From: Mesostigma viride | Lineage: Eukaryota > Streptophyta > Mesostigmatophyceae > Mesostigmatales > Mesostigmataceae | Direction of reading: 5' to 3' | Assembly: GCA_009746045.1 (NCBI GenBank) | Contig: RPFO01000213.1 | Coordinates: 3,452,241 to 3,516,240, forward strand | Length of the DNA stretch: 64,000 nucleotides | In this document: positions 1 to 10,680 of the stretch, piece by piece | Position numbering within the stretch: position 1 is the stretch's first letter | Layout: each line of letters opens with the position of its first letter | The notes under the pieces: model-generated | What the model saw: the letters and a program-made list of their open reading frames with translations, nothing else | Database searches by the model: none | Told to the model about the DNA's origin: nothing | Translations under genes and position numbers: made by a program

Positions 1-803
1 CGAGACCTCGAGGAAGTCAACGACCGTGAACGTCTGGCCGGATAGCGCTATCCCACGAAGGCGGCACAGAGGATGGTCGTGGAAGAAGGTACTCATGTGG
101 AAACCTGTGCGCCGGCCATCCGCAAGCACCTCGGGCCGCACATGCAGGTGGCGCGTGACATTGTGCTGGCGTAGCAGATGTTGAAGCCGGGTCTTGATGC
201 TGCACGTGTGGGCGACAGAGCCGTTAGGGAGTTCAATTCGCGTGACATGGTGCGTTGGGAGCTCCTTTTCCACCTTCCTGACCACAGGGAGCGTGAGCCG
301 GTCGGCATCTTCCGATCGGTACTTGGGTCTTGTCTCATGGCAGTTCTGCACAGCACGCCTTCGTCAGTCCGAGAATCGATTCGCTTATGGTATGCAAACT
401 CCAGAAACTCCGAGTGCGACCGAAAGATCCCGTACCCAGTCTCATTTCCCTGGCCGTCTGTTGGGGCCGAAGGCACTGAGCATGGATCAGGAGCTGCCAC
501 CGTCATGCGCCCGTCTATTTTCCCCCCTGGACAATGGCTAAGTCTCCGTTGCACGGCGGGCTCCTCAACGGAGTCAGCACTATTCCCGCCGTCGCCTCCA
601 TCCCCTGATTCAGTTGCATCCACTTCATCTGACCCAGCGTCGCGCGACAGAGCCCTCCCAGCGTCAACATCATCGTCAAGTGCAGCGTTATCCACCAACT
701 CGTCCTCAACGTCCTCATCGCAGTTGTTGATGCCAATGACGGTGTGAGCCACGGCGATGTCTTGACGCCTTTTTTTCTTGCTGAAGAGATACCGGTGCGG
801 CAT
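1..803 (-). CDS. Unrecognised acidic protein, runs off the left window edge
   Basis: I do not recognise this protein. On the minus strand an ATG at 803 opens a frame with a basic start (several Lys/Arg), followed by a strongly acidic Asp/Glu/Ser stretch. Coding character continues to about position 345. From there to the window edge a different minus frame looks protein-like (positions 1-345, containing KYRSEDADRL, LPTHHVTRIELPNGS and FHMSTFFHDHPLCRLRG). The switch could be an intron with an acceptor in TGTGCAG near 355, or a frameshift. It faces away from the three-exon gene at 1839, and a palindrome cluster lies between them, which suggests a divergent two-gene unit, possibly a DNA transposon. 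The gene is incomplete here. Confidence 0.35.
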
Positions 804-1064
804 TTGTAATCGCTTCCTTCGACGGGAATAATTAGGCACCCTGAAACCGTCCCGGTGGAGGGTCGTCCGTGCCTTTCATCATAAGGAAAGACACCGACGA
901 CCAGCCATGCAGCTAAAGCCACTGTTTGAGTTCCTGTGCCGAGGGTCCTCCACTCCCTTGAGTATCCTAGTATCCAGCGTGTAGTTCTTCTTGCCTGCGT
1001 TAATTGGGCAATGAACGGTAATTCAACAATTAAGGCGAACAAAACATTAATTCCATGCATTCGG

Positions 1065-1154
1065 CCTGGCCAAGTTTTGCGCTGTGCCGCCGCCACTTCA
1101 CGAACCACGCCTGGCCAAGTTTTGCGCTGTGCCGCCGCCACTTCACGAACCACG
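1065..1154. repeat. Tandem duplication of a 45-bp unit
   Basis: Two perfect adjacent copies (1065-1109 and 1110-1154), each starting CCTGGCCAAGTTTTGCGC. They lie upstream of the leftward gene, between it and the palindrome cluster. Confidence 0.9.
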
Positions 1155-1295
1155 GTAATGACGTTTATATAATATAAGCCCTAACCTACTGTGATATAAT
1201 GAAGTTGGTGTCACGTGAGCACAGGACCTTCAATTGCTATTCTCCAAGTGGCAGGGATTATTAGGACTATCTACTCCACACTAAGCTATGTACTC

Positions 1296-1570
1296 GAGTC
1301 ATGACGCGGTGAGACACGCCCGTATTACATAGGAAGGAGTGACTATGTACTCCGGACTATGTACTCCAAGAGTACATAGTCTGGAGTGACTATGTACTCC
1401 AAGAGTACATAGTCCGGAGTACATATGATCCGGGATTTCCGAATAGGGGACTGCCGACGCGGTGAGACACGCCCGTATTACATAGGAAGGAGTGACTATT
1501 TACTCCACACTATGTACTCCAAGAGTACATAGGGTGGCACACTATGTACTCCAAGAGTACATAGTGTCTC
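1296..1570. repeat. Cluster of hairpin-forming palindromes inside a ~150-bp duplication
   Basis: Four inverted repeats with arms ACTATGTACTC / GAGTACATAGT (or one base shorter) around a 3-nt loop occur at about 1356-1380, 1389-1413, 1510-1532 and 1540-1566. A block beginning GACGCGGTGAGACACGCCCG occurs twice (about 1302 and 1455), so the palindrome pairs were duplicated together. The cluster sits between two divergent genes and could be a shared promoter, a cruciform site or transposon terminal DNA. Confidence 0.85.
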
Positions 1571-1698
1571 CAATGCAGCAGCACTCCGCTATGTACTCGA
1601 CTCATGACGACTGCCCGAAGCAGCTCCTCTGCGAGTGAGCCACGTGGACCGGGGCCGACGCGTCGCCTTGATTTTTGAATTTCCGAACGCGCCAGACC

Positions 1699-1741
1699 AT
1701 ATATATATATGGTATATATATATGGTATATGGTATATATAC
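1699..1741. repeat. AT-rich TA/GGTATA repeat
   Basis: Alternating TATA runs punctuated by GG (TATGGTATATATATATGG), able to fold on itself. It lies about 100 bp upstream of the ATG at 1839, so it may include a TATA-like promoter element for that gene. This is inference only. Confidence 0.6.
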
Positions 1742-1838
1742 CGCTGCGTTACATTTTGCACGAGCGCACGCTTGAAAGCCTCACCAGTGCCCAGAACGCA
1801 GCACCAGTGCAGAACGCAGCAAAGCAGCGGAAGTGAAT

Positions 1839-3380
1839 ATGGGAAAGCGCCGGACTGACATGGCGGCCGCAAAGGGTGCAGCCACAACAAAGGGCATGGT
1901 CTCGGCACGCGATGCCACAGCGAGAAAGAAGGCCAGGCGGGCCGACGGGGAAAAAAACGACCACTGGGGGAAGCAGGAGGCGGAGAACCTGGAGTCGGAG
2001 GAGGACTTACAAACCTCCGACGACGAGGACGACCAGGACGACGACTATGACGACGATGAGTTGGACACCACGCCTCAGAAGGGTAGGCAGGACAAGGGCT
2101 CGGGCAGCAAGGGGAAGACTAGGAAAGCTGAGGCAGGCAGCGGGGGCGCTACTCATAGCAGGCTGGACCCTAGCGGGACAGCCGCGGACGTCCGCCAACT
2201 CAAGAGCGACATGGCGAAGCAGAAAGAAATGACCGACAAGATGTATGAGATGCTTCAACAGTTACTGGACCAGGGTCGGCAGCCCCGGTCGCAGGAGGCC
2301 ACGCCCACGCAGCCGACCCGGCTTTCCAGTGCCTCAGGTCCTGAGGGGAGCCCGGCGAGCGACGCTCGCGGCTCGATCGACGCTGGCTTCGTTCCAGTCT
2401 TCGAATGGGTAAACCCTCTGCTGTATTAGGGGAACCCTTTAAAGTGCATCATTCCGTATGGTTCTCCTTGGAGTTGTTTTGGGGTGATTATGATCTACGA
2501 AATGCAAATGCAATCAACAGTACTTGTCACGTGTGTCGTTGCAATTCTGGTTGTGTGTTTTGTTTGGGTCTCGCAGTGGAAAAAGAAGGAGATCCAGGCT
2601 GCGTTTGACGACATGGATGGCCACTTTCTCACCCCTGAGGCCATGGACCAGGAGGATGACGGGGGGCTGTGGAAGAAGTATGTTGCCATCGTGGCGGACG
2701 TGGCCATCCAGAACAATTACATGCCAGCGGGCAGGAGGGAGGCCGCCGCCAAGCACGCAGCATCGGCAATGCGATGCCACCTGACATCAACCAGGTCCAA
2801 TGCCAAGAAGCAGATTCGAAAGATGACGCTAGACAACAAGAAGTACGTTGAGGCGGCGGCAGCGCCAGCCGGCGACATCCGCTCCAAGGGGCGTAAACGC
2901 CTGGTGTATGACGTAAGTGTATGACTTACGGGGTCACTTTAATGCTCAACTAGGTTTAATGGGTGGTGGCCTGTCGAGGAACGTGTGGTCTAAAAACGAT
3001 ATGGTAAAGCCTTGCTGTTCTTCCTTGTGCCCTTTGCAACATCATGCATTATATATCCATGATGTCGTATGCATTACATTCTACACTTGCTCACTGTCAT
3101 GTATGTGTGTACGCTTGCAATTGGACTTGCTCGTGGTGTCAATGCGCAGTTCCTCCTTCGCAAGTTCAAGCACTGGAACGTGGACACGATGAAGCAGCGA
3201 AAGGTCCTGATTGACCATGTCGGCCTTGTGGTAGACTCCGTGTGGGAAGCTGAGGCTGACATGAGGGCCAAATCAGCTAGCGGCCTCGTGGCGAGGAAGT
3301 TTCTGACCACCGCTGACGCAGCCAAGTTCGATGCAGACCTGGACGACCTCATTGAGGAGGAAGCACTGGACGAGTGCTGA
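1839..3380 (+). CDS. Unrecognised three-exon protein (378 aa), acidic N-terminal half, possible transposon accessory protein
   Basis: Exons 1839-2408, 2577-2912 and 3150-3380 join in phase 0 with GT-AG borders (GTAAAC, GTAAGTG; acceptors TCTCGCAG and AATGCGCAG). Residues 1-190 are low complexity: a Lys/Arg-rich start, then an Asp/Glu block (DDEDDQDDDYDDDE, about residues 65-80), then a short helical stretch rich in Lys/Met/Gln. Residues 191-378 look folded and helical (for example LWKKYVAIVADVAIQNNYMP and FKHWNVDTMKQRKVLIDHVG) and end DLDDLIEEEALDEC. I know no family that fits. The divergent neighbour, the palindromes upstream and the repeat array downstream suggest one ORF of a two-gene mobile element, but no transposase motif is visible. 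The first ATG was chosen; a GTG two codons upstream is unlikely in a eukaryote. Confidence 0.5.
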
Positions 3381-3751
3381 TGAATGGCATTAGCGGAAGA
3401 CAATAATGACTATCCACAACTTGTGCACGGTATACAATGGCATCAGGCCATGCCTTGGCTGGACCCCAAGTCCAGACTTACCACCAGCTGGTAATGTTAC
3501 GCTAGGTGGAACCTTGTATTATGGCAGGACCTTGAAGACATTGATGATGATACTGCCTTTGAATACTCTGTGTTTTTCTGATGTGAGCCAATGATGCTAT
3601 GTGTTTTATCATGGTGGGCCGCACCTTGTTGTCTTTTACACTTACACTTATGGTTCTCTGAATAAATTATTTTAATATCATATGTATGTGCATAATAAAT
3701 TGTTAGAGACTGTCTACATCAAATCCTGCATTTTGAGATCCATACCCAAGA

Positions 3752-4470
3752 CGGTAACTAGTTATGGGTTTGGTTACTGGGCCATAACCATGGCAGTAAC
3801 CAGGCCTGTTTACGGGGCAATAACTAGTAGTGGTTACTGGCCTGGTTACGGGCCAGTAACCAGGCCCGTAACCTGCCCCAGTACATAATACCGGACCAGT
3901 AACCATGGCAATAACCAGGACCGTTTACGGCGCCGTAACTAGTAATGGTTACTGGCCAGGTTACGGGCCCGTAACCAGGGCAGTAGCCATGCCCGAGACT
4001 GGCCCGTAACCTATGCTGATGCCAAATACCGGACCCGTAACCATGACAGTAACCATGCCAGTTTACGGGTCAGTTACTTGTACAGGTTACGGGCCAGTTA
4101 CCGGTCCCGTAACCAGGCCAGTAACCCATCCCGGTTATCAGAACTGGTCCCGTAACCATGCCGGTAACCCATCCCGGTTCTCAGAACTGGTCCCGTAACC
4201 ATGCCAGTTTACCGCCCGGTAACTTCTACTTGGGCCGTAACCATGACCGTAACCCAGATAGGTTACGGGCATGGTTACGGCTCCGGTAAAAGTTACCGCC
4301 CAGTAAACGTTCCGGTAACTATTACCGCCCGGTAACCATTACCGGCCGGTATTTAGTCTGTTGCATTCCGGGTTACCGGCCGGTAACCTGGCCGGTAACC
4401 TTAAACGTACATGGTTACCGGCCAGTAACCGCCCCGGTAACCTCAACCGGGGCGTTTACGCCCCGTAAAA
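3752..4470. repeat. 12-bp-unit GTAACC array with higher-order structure
   Basis: About 700 bp made almost entirely of GTAAC or its complement GTTAC, spaced about 12 bp apart. The typical unit is GTAACCATGCCA or GTAACCAGGCCC, with direct and inverted orientations mixed, so neighbouring units can pair. A higher-order period of roughly 110-135 bp is visible from recurring ACTAGTARTGGTTACTGGCC blocks near 3826 and 3935, with a weaker match near 4072. Toward 4300-4440 units become CCGGTAACC/GGTTACCGG. No gene is present. Confidence 0.85.
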
Positions 4471-4542
4471 TTAACTCCTAGTGATGGCTCCACACGTGCG
4501 ACTGGATGTGGACAAGCACTTCTCCCAGTTCGACTACGTGGA

Positions 4543-5082
4543 TTGGCAATGGGACAAGGTGTTGTCTTTAATGTGCTCACCCTCTGCCGTGTGCCTGCAT
4601 TTTCTGTCAAGTGGGAGCCTGTGGCCACGCCCGTGCCACCCATCAAGAAGTCCCTGAACCAGCTGGATGACCTCCTGGGGGAGCTCAATGCCCTGGATCC
4701 CACCAAGGGTAACTGTTTTATTTGCAACCAGCCAGGTCACTTTGCACGGGACTGCCCCAGGCGGGACCAGTTTCCCCCTGCCACGAGGGGACCTTTTGGG
4801 GCCCTGCCATCCCCCAGGCCACCCAGCCTACCTCCTGGCGTTCCTGCTGGCGATCACCGGATGCAACCAGGATTCCAGCCCAACTTCCAGCCCTCTGGGA
4901 GGTTCCAGTCCCGCGCTCGGCCCTTCAGCAGACAGGATAAGCGTAGGATGGTGAACGCTCTCATGCAGCTGCTGGCAGAGGAGGAGGATGGGGGTGACGA
5001 GGATGAGCCTCCAGAGCCACCTGAGCAGCTTCCACCATCAGGCAGTGGAGCACTCCCGGATCCACCTGAGTCAAAAAACTAG
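4543..5082 (+). pseudogene. Ty3/gypsy gag C-terminal remnant with zinc knuckle
   Basis: The frame contains a CCHC zinc knuckle, CFICNQPGHFARDC (CX2CX4HX4C, about residues 58-71), the nucleocapsid motif that binds retroelement RNA. A Pro/Gln-rich region and an acidic tail (EEEDGGDEDE) follow. Gag-like sequence upstream of about 4610 is missing: positions 4483-4610 read better in another frame (MAPHVRLDVDKHFSQF) that I cannot assign. No 5' LTR is visible, so the element is truncated at its left end. Protease follows after a stop and about 70 bp, in the order usual for Ty3/gypsy elements. Confidence 0.8.
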
Positions 5083-5149
5083 TTGGGTCCCCAGGTCATC
5101 CTTCTGTCATGGCCAGGTCTGACCTGCCTGCTGTTGACGTTATAGGCCA

Positions 5150-5548
5150 GTGAACACTGTGGGTGATTCTGACCCTGCTGTCCCTGTGGGTCCTCCTGTA
5201 CCAGGTCTCTTACTCAAGTTTCAGGCTAGGCTCCTCAACGTGCCAGTTCCCTTGGCTCAGCCAGCTTGCTTGTTTATGATTGATTCTGGTGCTGGCAGTA
5301 ATTATATTGCTGCATCCTTGGTGCAGGAGTTGAAGTTGCCTGTATTTGCCCACCCCACACCTGTCATGGTGCAGTATTCTGATGGCAGGAGAAGCTGCTC
5401 ACCTGGCTACGTGCAGCTAATCTTCCAAGTTTGTTCATCCCAGACTTTGGAAGTGACAGCAGATGTCATTCCCCTCACGGCAGCAGATGTGATTTTGGGG
5501 ATCCCCTGGTTGTCTGACACCAATCCTGCTATTTCCTGGCCTGCATGA
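5150..5548 (+). pseudogene. Ty3/gypsy aspartic protease domain
   Basis: Retropepsin-like domain. The active-site motif is MIDSGAGSNYIA (DSG in place of DTG, usual for this class) and the flap/second-strand region ends in ADVILGIPWLSDTNP, matching the ILGxxWL signature. The frame closes at 5548 and pol continues in an overlapping frame, so protease and RT are no longer in one reading frame. In life it would cleave the Gag-Pol polyprotein inside the particle. Confidence 0.85.
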
Positions 5549-6443
5549 CAGGGTGGTTCAGTTCAAGGATATGGGACGGTGTGGGATGCTACCTGTGTGT
5601 TGCCAGGGGGAGAAGAACAGCCACTGAGTGCTGTTCCACACAGACAGCTGTCAATGATGGCAAGGAAGGGGAAACAGGTTCGAAAGGGGTGGATCAGGAG
5701 CCGACTTTGGAGGAGAAACGGGCTGCCCTACTGAAGCATGTGTGGTCTGCCAAGCATACTCTGTCTTATTTGGCCACCTACCCAGTGGAACACATCTTTT
5801 TCCTGCATTTGGTGCCTAATGAGCCTGAGCCTGTTAGTGGTCATTCTGTCAATGCTGTCAGTTCTACTGTCACCACTGAGCAACAACAGCAGCATGATGC
5901 CTTGTTGGACAAGTATGGAGCCATCTTTGAGGACAAGATGCCCCAGTATCCTCCTGAGGGACCCATCACACATGTCATCAAGTTGGTAGAGGGTGCTCGT
6001 CCTCCCTTTGTGCCTATGTACAGGATGGGCCCTGCAGAGATGGCAGAGCTGAAGACCATACTTATTGGCTTGTTGGAGGCTGGTCTGATATCCTCCCAGC
6101 TAACAGTCCTTTCAGTTCTGGGTGTTTGCTTGTGCCAAAGCACGATGGGGGGTGGAGGCTGTGCATTGACCTGAGGGGACTGAACAAGGTGACGGTCAAG
6201 TCCAGGTACCCTCTTCCCAGAATTGATGAGCTGCTGGAGAGGACTGCAGGAGCTGCCTTCTTCACCAAGTTTGACCTCAGGCATGCTTTCTGGCAGATCA
6301 GGGTGGCCACTGAAGACATCCCCAAGACGGCCTTCTCTACTCCGTGGCCGGGGACAGTTCCAGTGGACAGTAATGCCTATGGGTGCCTCTAACAGTCCTG
6401 CCACTATGCAGATGTTTGTCAATGCCATCTTTGGCCACCTGAC
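5545..6443 (+). pseudogene. Ty3/gypsy reverse transcriptase, N-terminal half (frameshifted)
   Basis: Polymerase fingers and palm begin after a linker. Visible motifs are the region before the first catalytic Asp (LLDKYGAIFEDKMPQYPPEG, PPFVPMYRMGPAEMAELK), LVPKHDGGWRLCIDLRGLNK, YPLPRIDELL, FFTKFDLRHAFWQIRV, GQFQWTVMPMG and the start of the segment leading to YLDD (NAIFGHLTG). The frame shifts at about 6100-6112 (a one-base loss after SSQ) and again near 6345, so the copy is dead. Homology stops at about 6443 and resumes at 7707, where a foreign insertion ends. Confidence 0.9.
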
Positions 6444-6546
6444 TGGCAATGCCCTGCCCCAGATCTCACCTGATCTTCGCAACCCCAAGTTCAAAGACAT
6501 TGCCCACTTGTGTGACACTGCCAGGGTGGTCTTCAGGACTCAGTGA
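6444..6546 (+). other. Foreign segment between RT break and the inserted TIR element
   Basis: About 100 bp that belongs neither to RT nor to the palindromic element after it. It stays open in the preceding frame (ISPDLRNPKFKDIAHLCDTA) to a TGA at 6544-6546. It may be an earlier insertion or filler at the break point. I do not recognise it. Confidence 0.5.
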
Positions 6547-7706
6547 ACAGCCATACGGCGTATAATACGCCGTATGGCGCGTATTATACGCCATACGCAA
6601 GATTTCCGTATGAAAATGGGAAAAAAAATACGCGACAAATAAACGACATGCAGGTGCCAAGCTGGCCGTGCATGTACGACTGTACGTGCATTGCTGCAGA
6701 TTGCTGCGTGTCGGACTAGGGTCTAGGAGACGAAGGACGAGGAAATTAGGTGACGAAGTTATGTTGTCTGCCAACAAGGGCGCGCATCTGGCACCTAACA
6801 TTTAATCGTAGCACAATTGACATCCAGGCACCATGGCTAGCGACGGTGATGGTGTGGGTCTATGGAACACGATGATGACTGGGCCGACGAGATGCAGGCC
6901 GTATTCGAGACTGTCTGGACACACATCGTGAAAGAACAGACTCTCAACAAGAAAGGGCAGCCGACAGGTAACTACAAGCTAAGTGACGTGCACACTTTTG
7001 GATGCAAAATTCTCGGGTTCTACCACCCGAGCAAGGCTAGCACCCGCCATATCATGGGCGCTACGTACGCGAAGGAGGCAAGAGTGAGCGAGTGCAGGAG
7101 GCCGCCGGAGGCATTACGTCGCAGGCTGCGGGGTATTTGGTGTGACTCGCGATGCACATAAATGCCTTATTTAGCCATGCAGGCTGCTGCTAGCCAGCCA
7201 CCGTACCATATGTGTTAATGGTTTAGGGAAGCTGGGTCGGGTTGCTGGCATGCATGCATGGTATCCTGCACGCTAGCCACATTGTTGGCAGCCTGTATGG
7301 ATTCTTGCTTCATGTAGATCAATATTGCATGGTGGCCTACCACGAATAGGCAAGATGTCTGTTTCTGGCACAATGTCTTATTACTTTTGGCAAGTTGGCC
7401 GACTGACCGTGTGCTATTTACAGACATTATTAATAACAACAGATGTACAATGCTTGTATTTGTAGGCATGCAGCGACGGCAACGGCAATATTATTATGTG
7501 ATGATGTGTTAAATAATTAAAGGCAAGTGGTGTTGCAAGAACACAAAAAAAACATGCCTGATTGGTCAGAATGTTGAAGAACCCCCTGAACCATGCAAAA
7601 AACAGCATTTTCAAGAGTCCCCGTATTATTTGCGTATTATACCCCGTATGGCGTATTATACACCATACCCATGGGCCCCGTATGATTGCGTATTGCGTAT
7701 GGCTGT
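6547..7706. mobile_element. TIR element of about 1.16 kb inserted in the RT gene
   Basis: The ends are an 11-bp perfect terminal inverted repeat, ACAGCCATACG at left and CGTATGGCTGT at right. Inside each end are palindromes built on CGTATAATACG (left about 6551-6600, right about 7620-7702), including one with 13-nt arms around a single base at 6551-6577. The body is AT-richer than the retroelement and has a short open frame at 6862-7161 (acidic start MEHDDDWADEMQ, then KLSDVHTFGCKILGFYHP) that I do not recognise. No clear target-site duplication is visible. It looks like a non-autonomous DNA transposon or MITE. Confidence 0.65.
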
Positions 7707-8580
7707 GTGGTCGTCTACCTGGACGACATTTTGGTGCACTCTCGTACCTTCAAGGAGCATCTGGAGAACGTGGAGGAGGTCCTCAAGGTGATCCATCAGT
7801 ATCACCTGTCGGTGAAGAGGTCCAAGGTGGAGTGGGGCCAAGAGGTGAAGTTTCTGGGCTACCAGCTGAGCGCTGCAGGTATGACTCCTGAGGCCAGCAA
7901 GGTCTCTGCTGTTTTGGAGTGGCCTGTGTTGAAGTCAGCTCAGGATGTCAGATCCTTTCTGGGCCTGGTGGGCTGGTACCGACGGTTCATCCCTGACATG
8001 GCGGCCATCTCTGGTCCCCTGTTAGCCCTGCTCAAGAAGGACGTTCCCTTTGAGTGGACTGCAGCATGCCAGCAAGCTTTTGATGTGTTGAAGCAGAAGC
8101 TTACCACTGCTCCCTTGTTGGTGGGCCCCAACCCAGACTTGCCATACCAGGTTAGGTCTGATGCCTCACAGGGTGCTATTGGTGCAGTACTAATGCAAGA
8201 TCATGGCAAGGGCCCTCAACCAGTGGAATACATGTCCAGGAGTATGACGTCTGCAGAACGTAACTACCCTGTTCATGAGCAGGAGCTGCTGGGATTGGTG
8301 GTGGCCTGTCACAAGTGGGAACACCTACTGAAGGGGGCTCAGTTTTCTGTGGCCAGCAGCGCCAGGGATGGACAGGGCAACGAGTCTATTACCCTGATGA
8401 CTGACCACAGGCCCTTGGTACATGTGTTGGAACAGACCCGGATGAGTAAGAGGATGGCTGGATGGATGGAGTTCCTGGGGGGTTTGGACCTTTCTCTGTG
8501 AGGTACATTCCTGGTACGCAGAATGTGGTGCCTGACGCCCTGTCCAGCAGAGGAGGGATTTGATGGGAGGTTTTCATGAG
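7707..8580 (+). pseudogene. Ty3/gypsy reverse transcriptase C-terminal half and RNase H
   Basis: The frame opens with the catalytic VVVYLDDILVHSRT motif, then thumb sequence (KFLGYQLSAAGMTPEASKV, VRSFLGLVGWYRRFIPDMAA). RNase H follows with catalytic residues visible in order: Asp in RSDASQGAIGAVLMQDHG, Glu in YPVHEQELLGLVVACHKWEH and Asp in LMTDHRPLVHVLEQ. The usual RNase H end (RYIPGTQNVVPDALS) is present at about 8500-8550 but in another frame after a stop at 8501. This joins directly to the RT half that ends near 6443 once the insertion is ignored. Confidence 0.9.
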
Positions 8581-9210
8581 GACTTGGACATCTGTGCTGC
8601 CCTGATTTCTGTGGTAGAGTGTGGAGCTTGACTAGAGCTCAGGCCAACAACCAGAAGGCTTCTCAACTGTTGACACCACCTGTAGGGAATAACGGTGGTC
8701 CCGTGATGCTCATCGACCAGGGCTCTGTCCCAGAGTTGACAGGCGTCCAGGAGGGTGTCCAGTCACTGTCTGACAGTCTTAGGAGAAGCCTGATGGTGTG
8801 GTGCCCACTCCCACAGTGCAGCCAGGTGAGGGAGACCCTGCTAGGCGCAGCAGAGGTAGGCCCAGGAAGTGGGTCATGGACCCTGCGTTGGTAGGCCGGT
8901 CCAAGGTGTTGGCCTCTCAGGTGATGGCAAGGTCAAAAGGGCCTATAGCTACTACTGTCTCATCCAAGCAGTTGGTGGCTAGCCCTGGGCAGGAAGAGGA
9001 GATGCAGATGCAGCCCCTGGGACCTGACAAGGACCTGGTGTTGCCTAATCCTTTAAATATTTCCCTGCTGGACGTCATCAAGGCCTTCACCAAACGGAGG
9101 ACATGGCTACTGCAGCTATCCAGAGGGGCAACTTTGGCAATAGACCTGTAGAATACTGGGAGGGCGTTCTGTATGTTCACACTCATGATGCAGAGCACGG
9201 TGACTAGAAA
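8581..9210 (+). pseudogene. Degenerate RNase H-integrase linker
   Basis: No continuous frame is present. At about 9130-9230 the linker typical before integrase can be read with stops and frame changes (YWEGVLYVHTHDAEHGD, then VYVPEMAIPTVLHCFHDD). The rest is low-information Gln/Pro/Ser-rich sequence, probably a spacer of this element. Confidence 0.5.
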
Positions 9211-9936
9211 GTGTATGTGCCTGAGATGGCCATTCCCACAGTGTTACATTGTTTCCATGACGATGTGACTGCGTGTCATCCTGGTTATGCTAAGCTACTT
9301 CATGAGGTGCAGCAGAGGTTTTGGTGGCCTGGCCTTTATCAGGATGTTAAGGCCTATGTGGATTCCTGTGACTCCTGCCAGAGAAATAAGGTCAGGAACC
9401 AAGCCACGCCCATCTTTCCCATGGCTATGCCCATTCCCCTGCGCCCTTGGATCAGTGTGACTATGGATTTTATCTGTGGTCTACCCATGTCAGATGGTGG
9501 CAATGACAGGATCCTTGTGGTCATGGACAGACTTTCCAGGATGTGCCATCTGATTCCTTGCAATGCTCATCTCACCGCTGCACAGTGTGTGGATTTGTTT
9601 ATGAAGGAGATCTACCGTCTGCACGGCATGCCTAGAGTGATCATCACTGATCAGGACCCCCTTTGGTTGTCAGGGTTTTGGAAGTCATTCTTTGACATCC
9701 TAGACACTAAGCTGGCCTTCGGTGTGGCATACAGGTGTGCCAGTACTGGGGCGGTGGAGAGGATGAACAGAATTGTCAGGGAGTGTCAAAAGCACTATTG
9801 TACCCATGACAACAAGGACTGGGACAAGAAGCTACCTTTCATAGAGTTCGCAATCAACAACTCTCCTCTGGCTCCTCACCAGATGTCACCCTTCGTGATC
9901 TGCAATGGCCAGTGTCCCCTGACACCATTCGACTAA
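9211..9936 (+). pseudogene. Ty3/gypsy integrase (HHCC and DDE core)
   Basis: The N-terminal zinc domain is visible: the histidines in HDDVTACHPGYAKLLHEV and the cysteines in CDSCQRNK. The catalytic core has the first Asp in VTMDFICGLP, the second in VIITDQDPLWLSG and the Glu in STGAVERMNRIVRECQK, in the order and spacing of retroviral-type integrases. A TAA at 9934-9936 separates it from the C-terminal part, which continues in the same frame, so this is a premature stop. The enzyme would insert the cDNA into chromosomes. Confidence 0.92.
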
Positions 9937-10515
9937 TTGGAACTGCCTGACAGAGACGCTGAAGGCCCTTTCCAGCGACGTCTTGGTTCAGTCCAGCAGT
10001 TGTTGGCTTCCTTCCAGGAGGCTCACAGCATTGTGGCTACCCAGCTGTTGAGGACACAGGACAAGTACCTGACTAAAGCCTGGCAGCAAACGGTGGCCAG
10101 TCATTCCTTTGTAGCTCCCGGGGACTTGGTGTTGTTGGAAGCCAACAGAGTGCTGCCTGAAAAGGAGCAATGCAGGAAACTGCAACCCCTCTGGTTGGGT
10201 CCTTACCCAGTGTTGGCCATGCCTTTCACTATGGTACCGTGGTCCAGGTCCAGGTGCCTTCCCATGCACTGGAAGCTCAGGAATAATATTTTTCACCTAG
10301 CCCAGCTGAAGCTGTACAGGCGTAACACCTTGCCAGGCAGATTGTCTGCCCCCTTGCCTTATGAGTTGGATTCTGAGGGGGAGAAGATCTATGAAGTGGA
10401 GCGGTTGTTGGCTCACAGGGTGAAAGGGAAAGGTAGGACTAAACAGCTGCAGTTTAAGGTACACTGCATGGAAGGGAGAGCCAGAGGTGACTGCTACATG
10501 GCTGTGATTGTCTGA
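9937..10515 (+). pseudogene. Integrase C-terminal domain with chromodomain-like tail
   Basis: This continues the integrase frame after the stop at 9934. It has the GPY/F-type module (APGDLVLLEANRVLP, KLQPLWLGPYPVLAMP) and FHLAQLKLYRRN, the usual HVSQLKxY counterpart. The final ~55 residues (EKIYEVERLLAHRVKGKGRT, QLQFKVHCMEGRA) match the beginning and middle of a degenerate chromodomain (yEVErIldhR...LVkWkG). That places the element among chromoviruses, whose tail directs insertion to particular chromatin. The aromatic cage is incomplete, so the chromodomain call is tentative. Confidence 0.7.
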
Positions 10516-10680
10516 TCTCACCAACAGTCACTCTGCTGTACTAGACTATTGCCAGCATCATGGGATTACCTTGCCTGAGTGGTATGTCATGGGCTCTGGG
10601 CGGTGTGCTCCCCTTCATAGCTCCCAGTGAGCACTGCTAACTCCCTTTTTGGGTGCTGTGTGTGTCTGTGGTTGCCAGCC

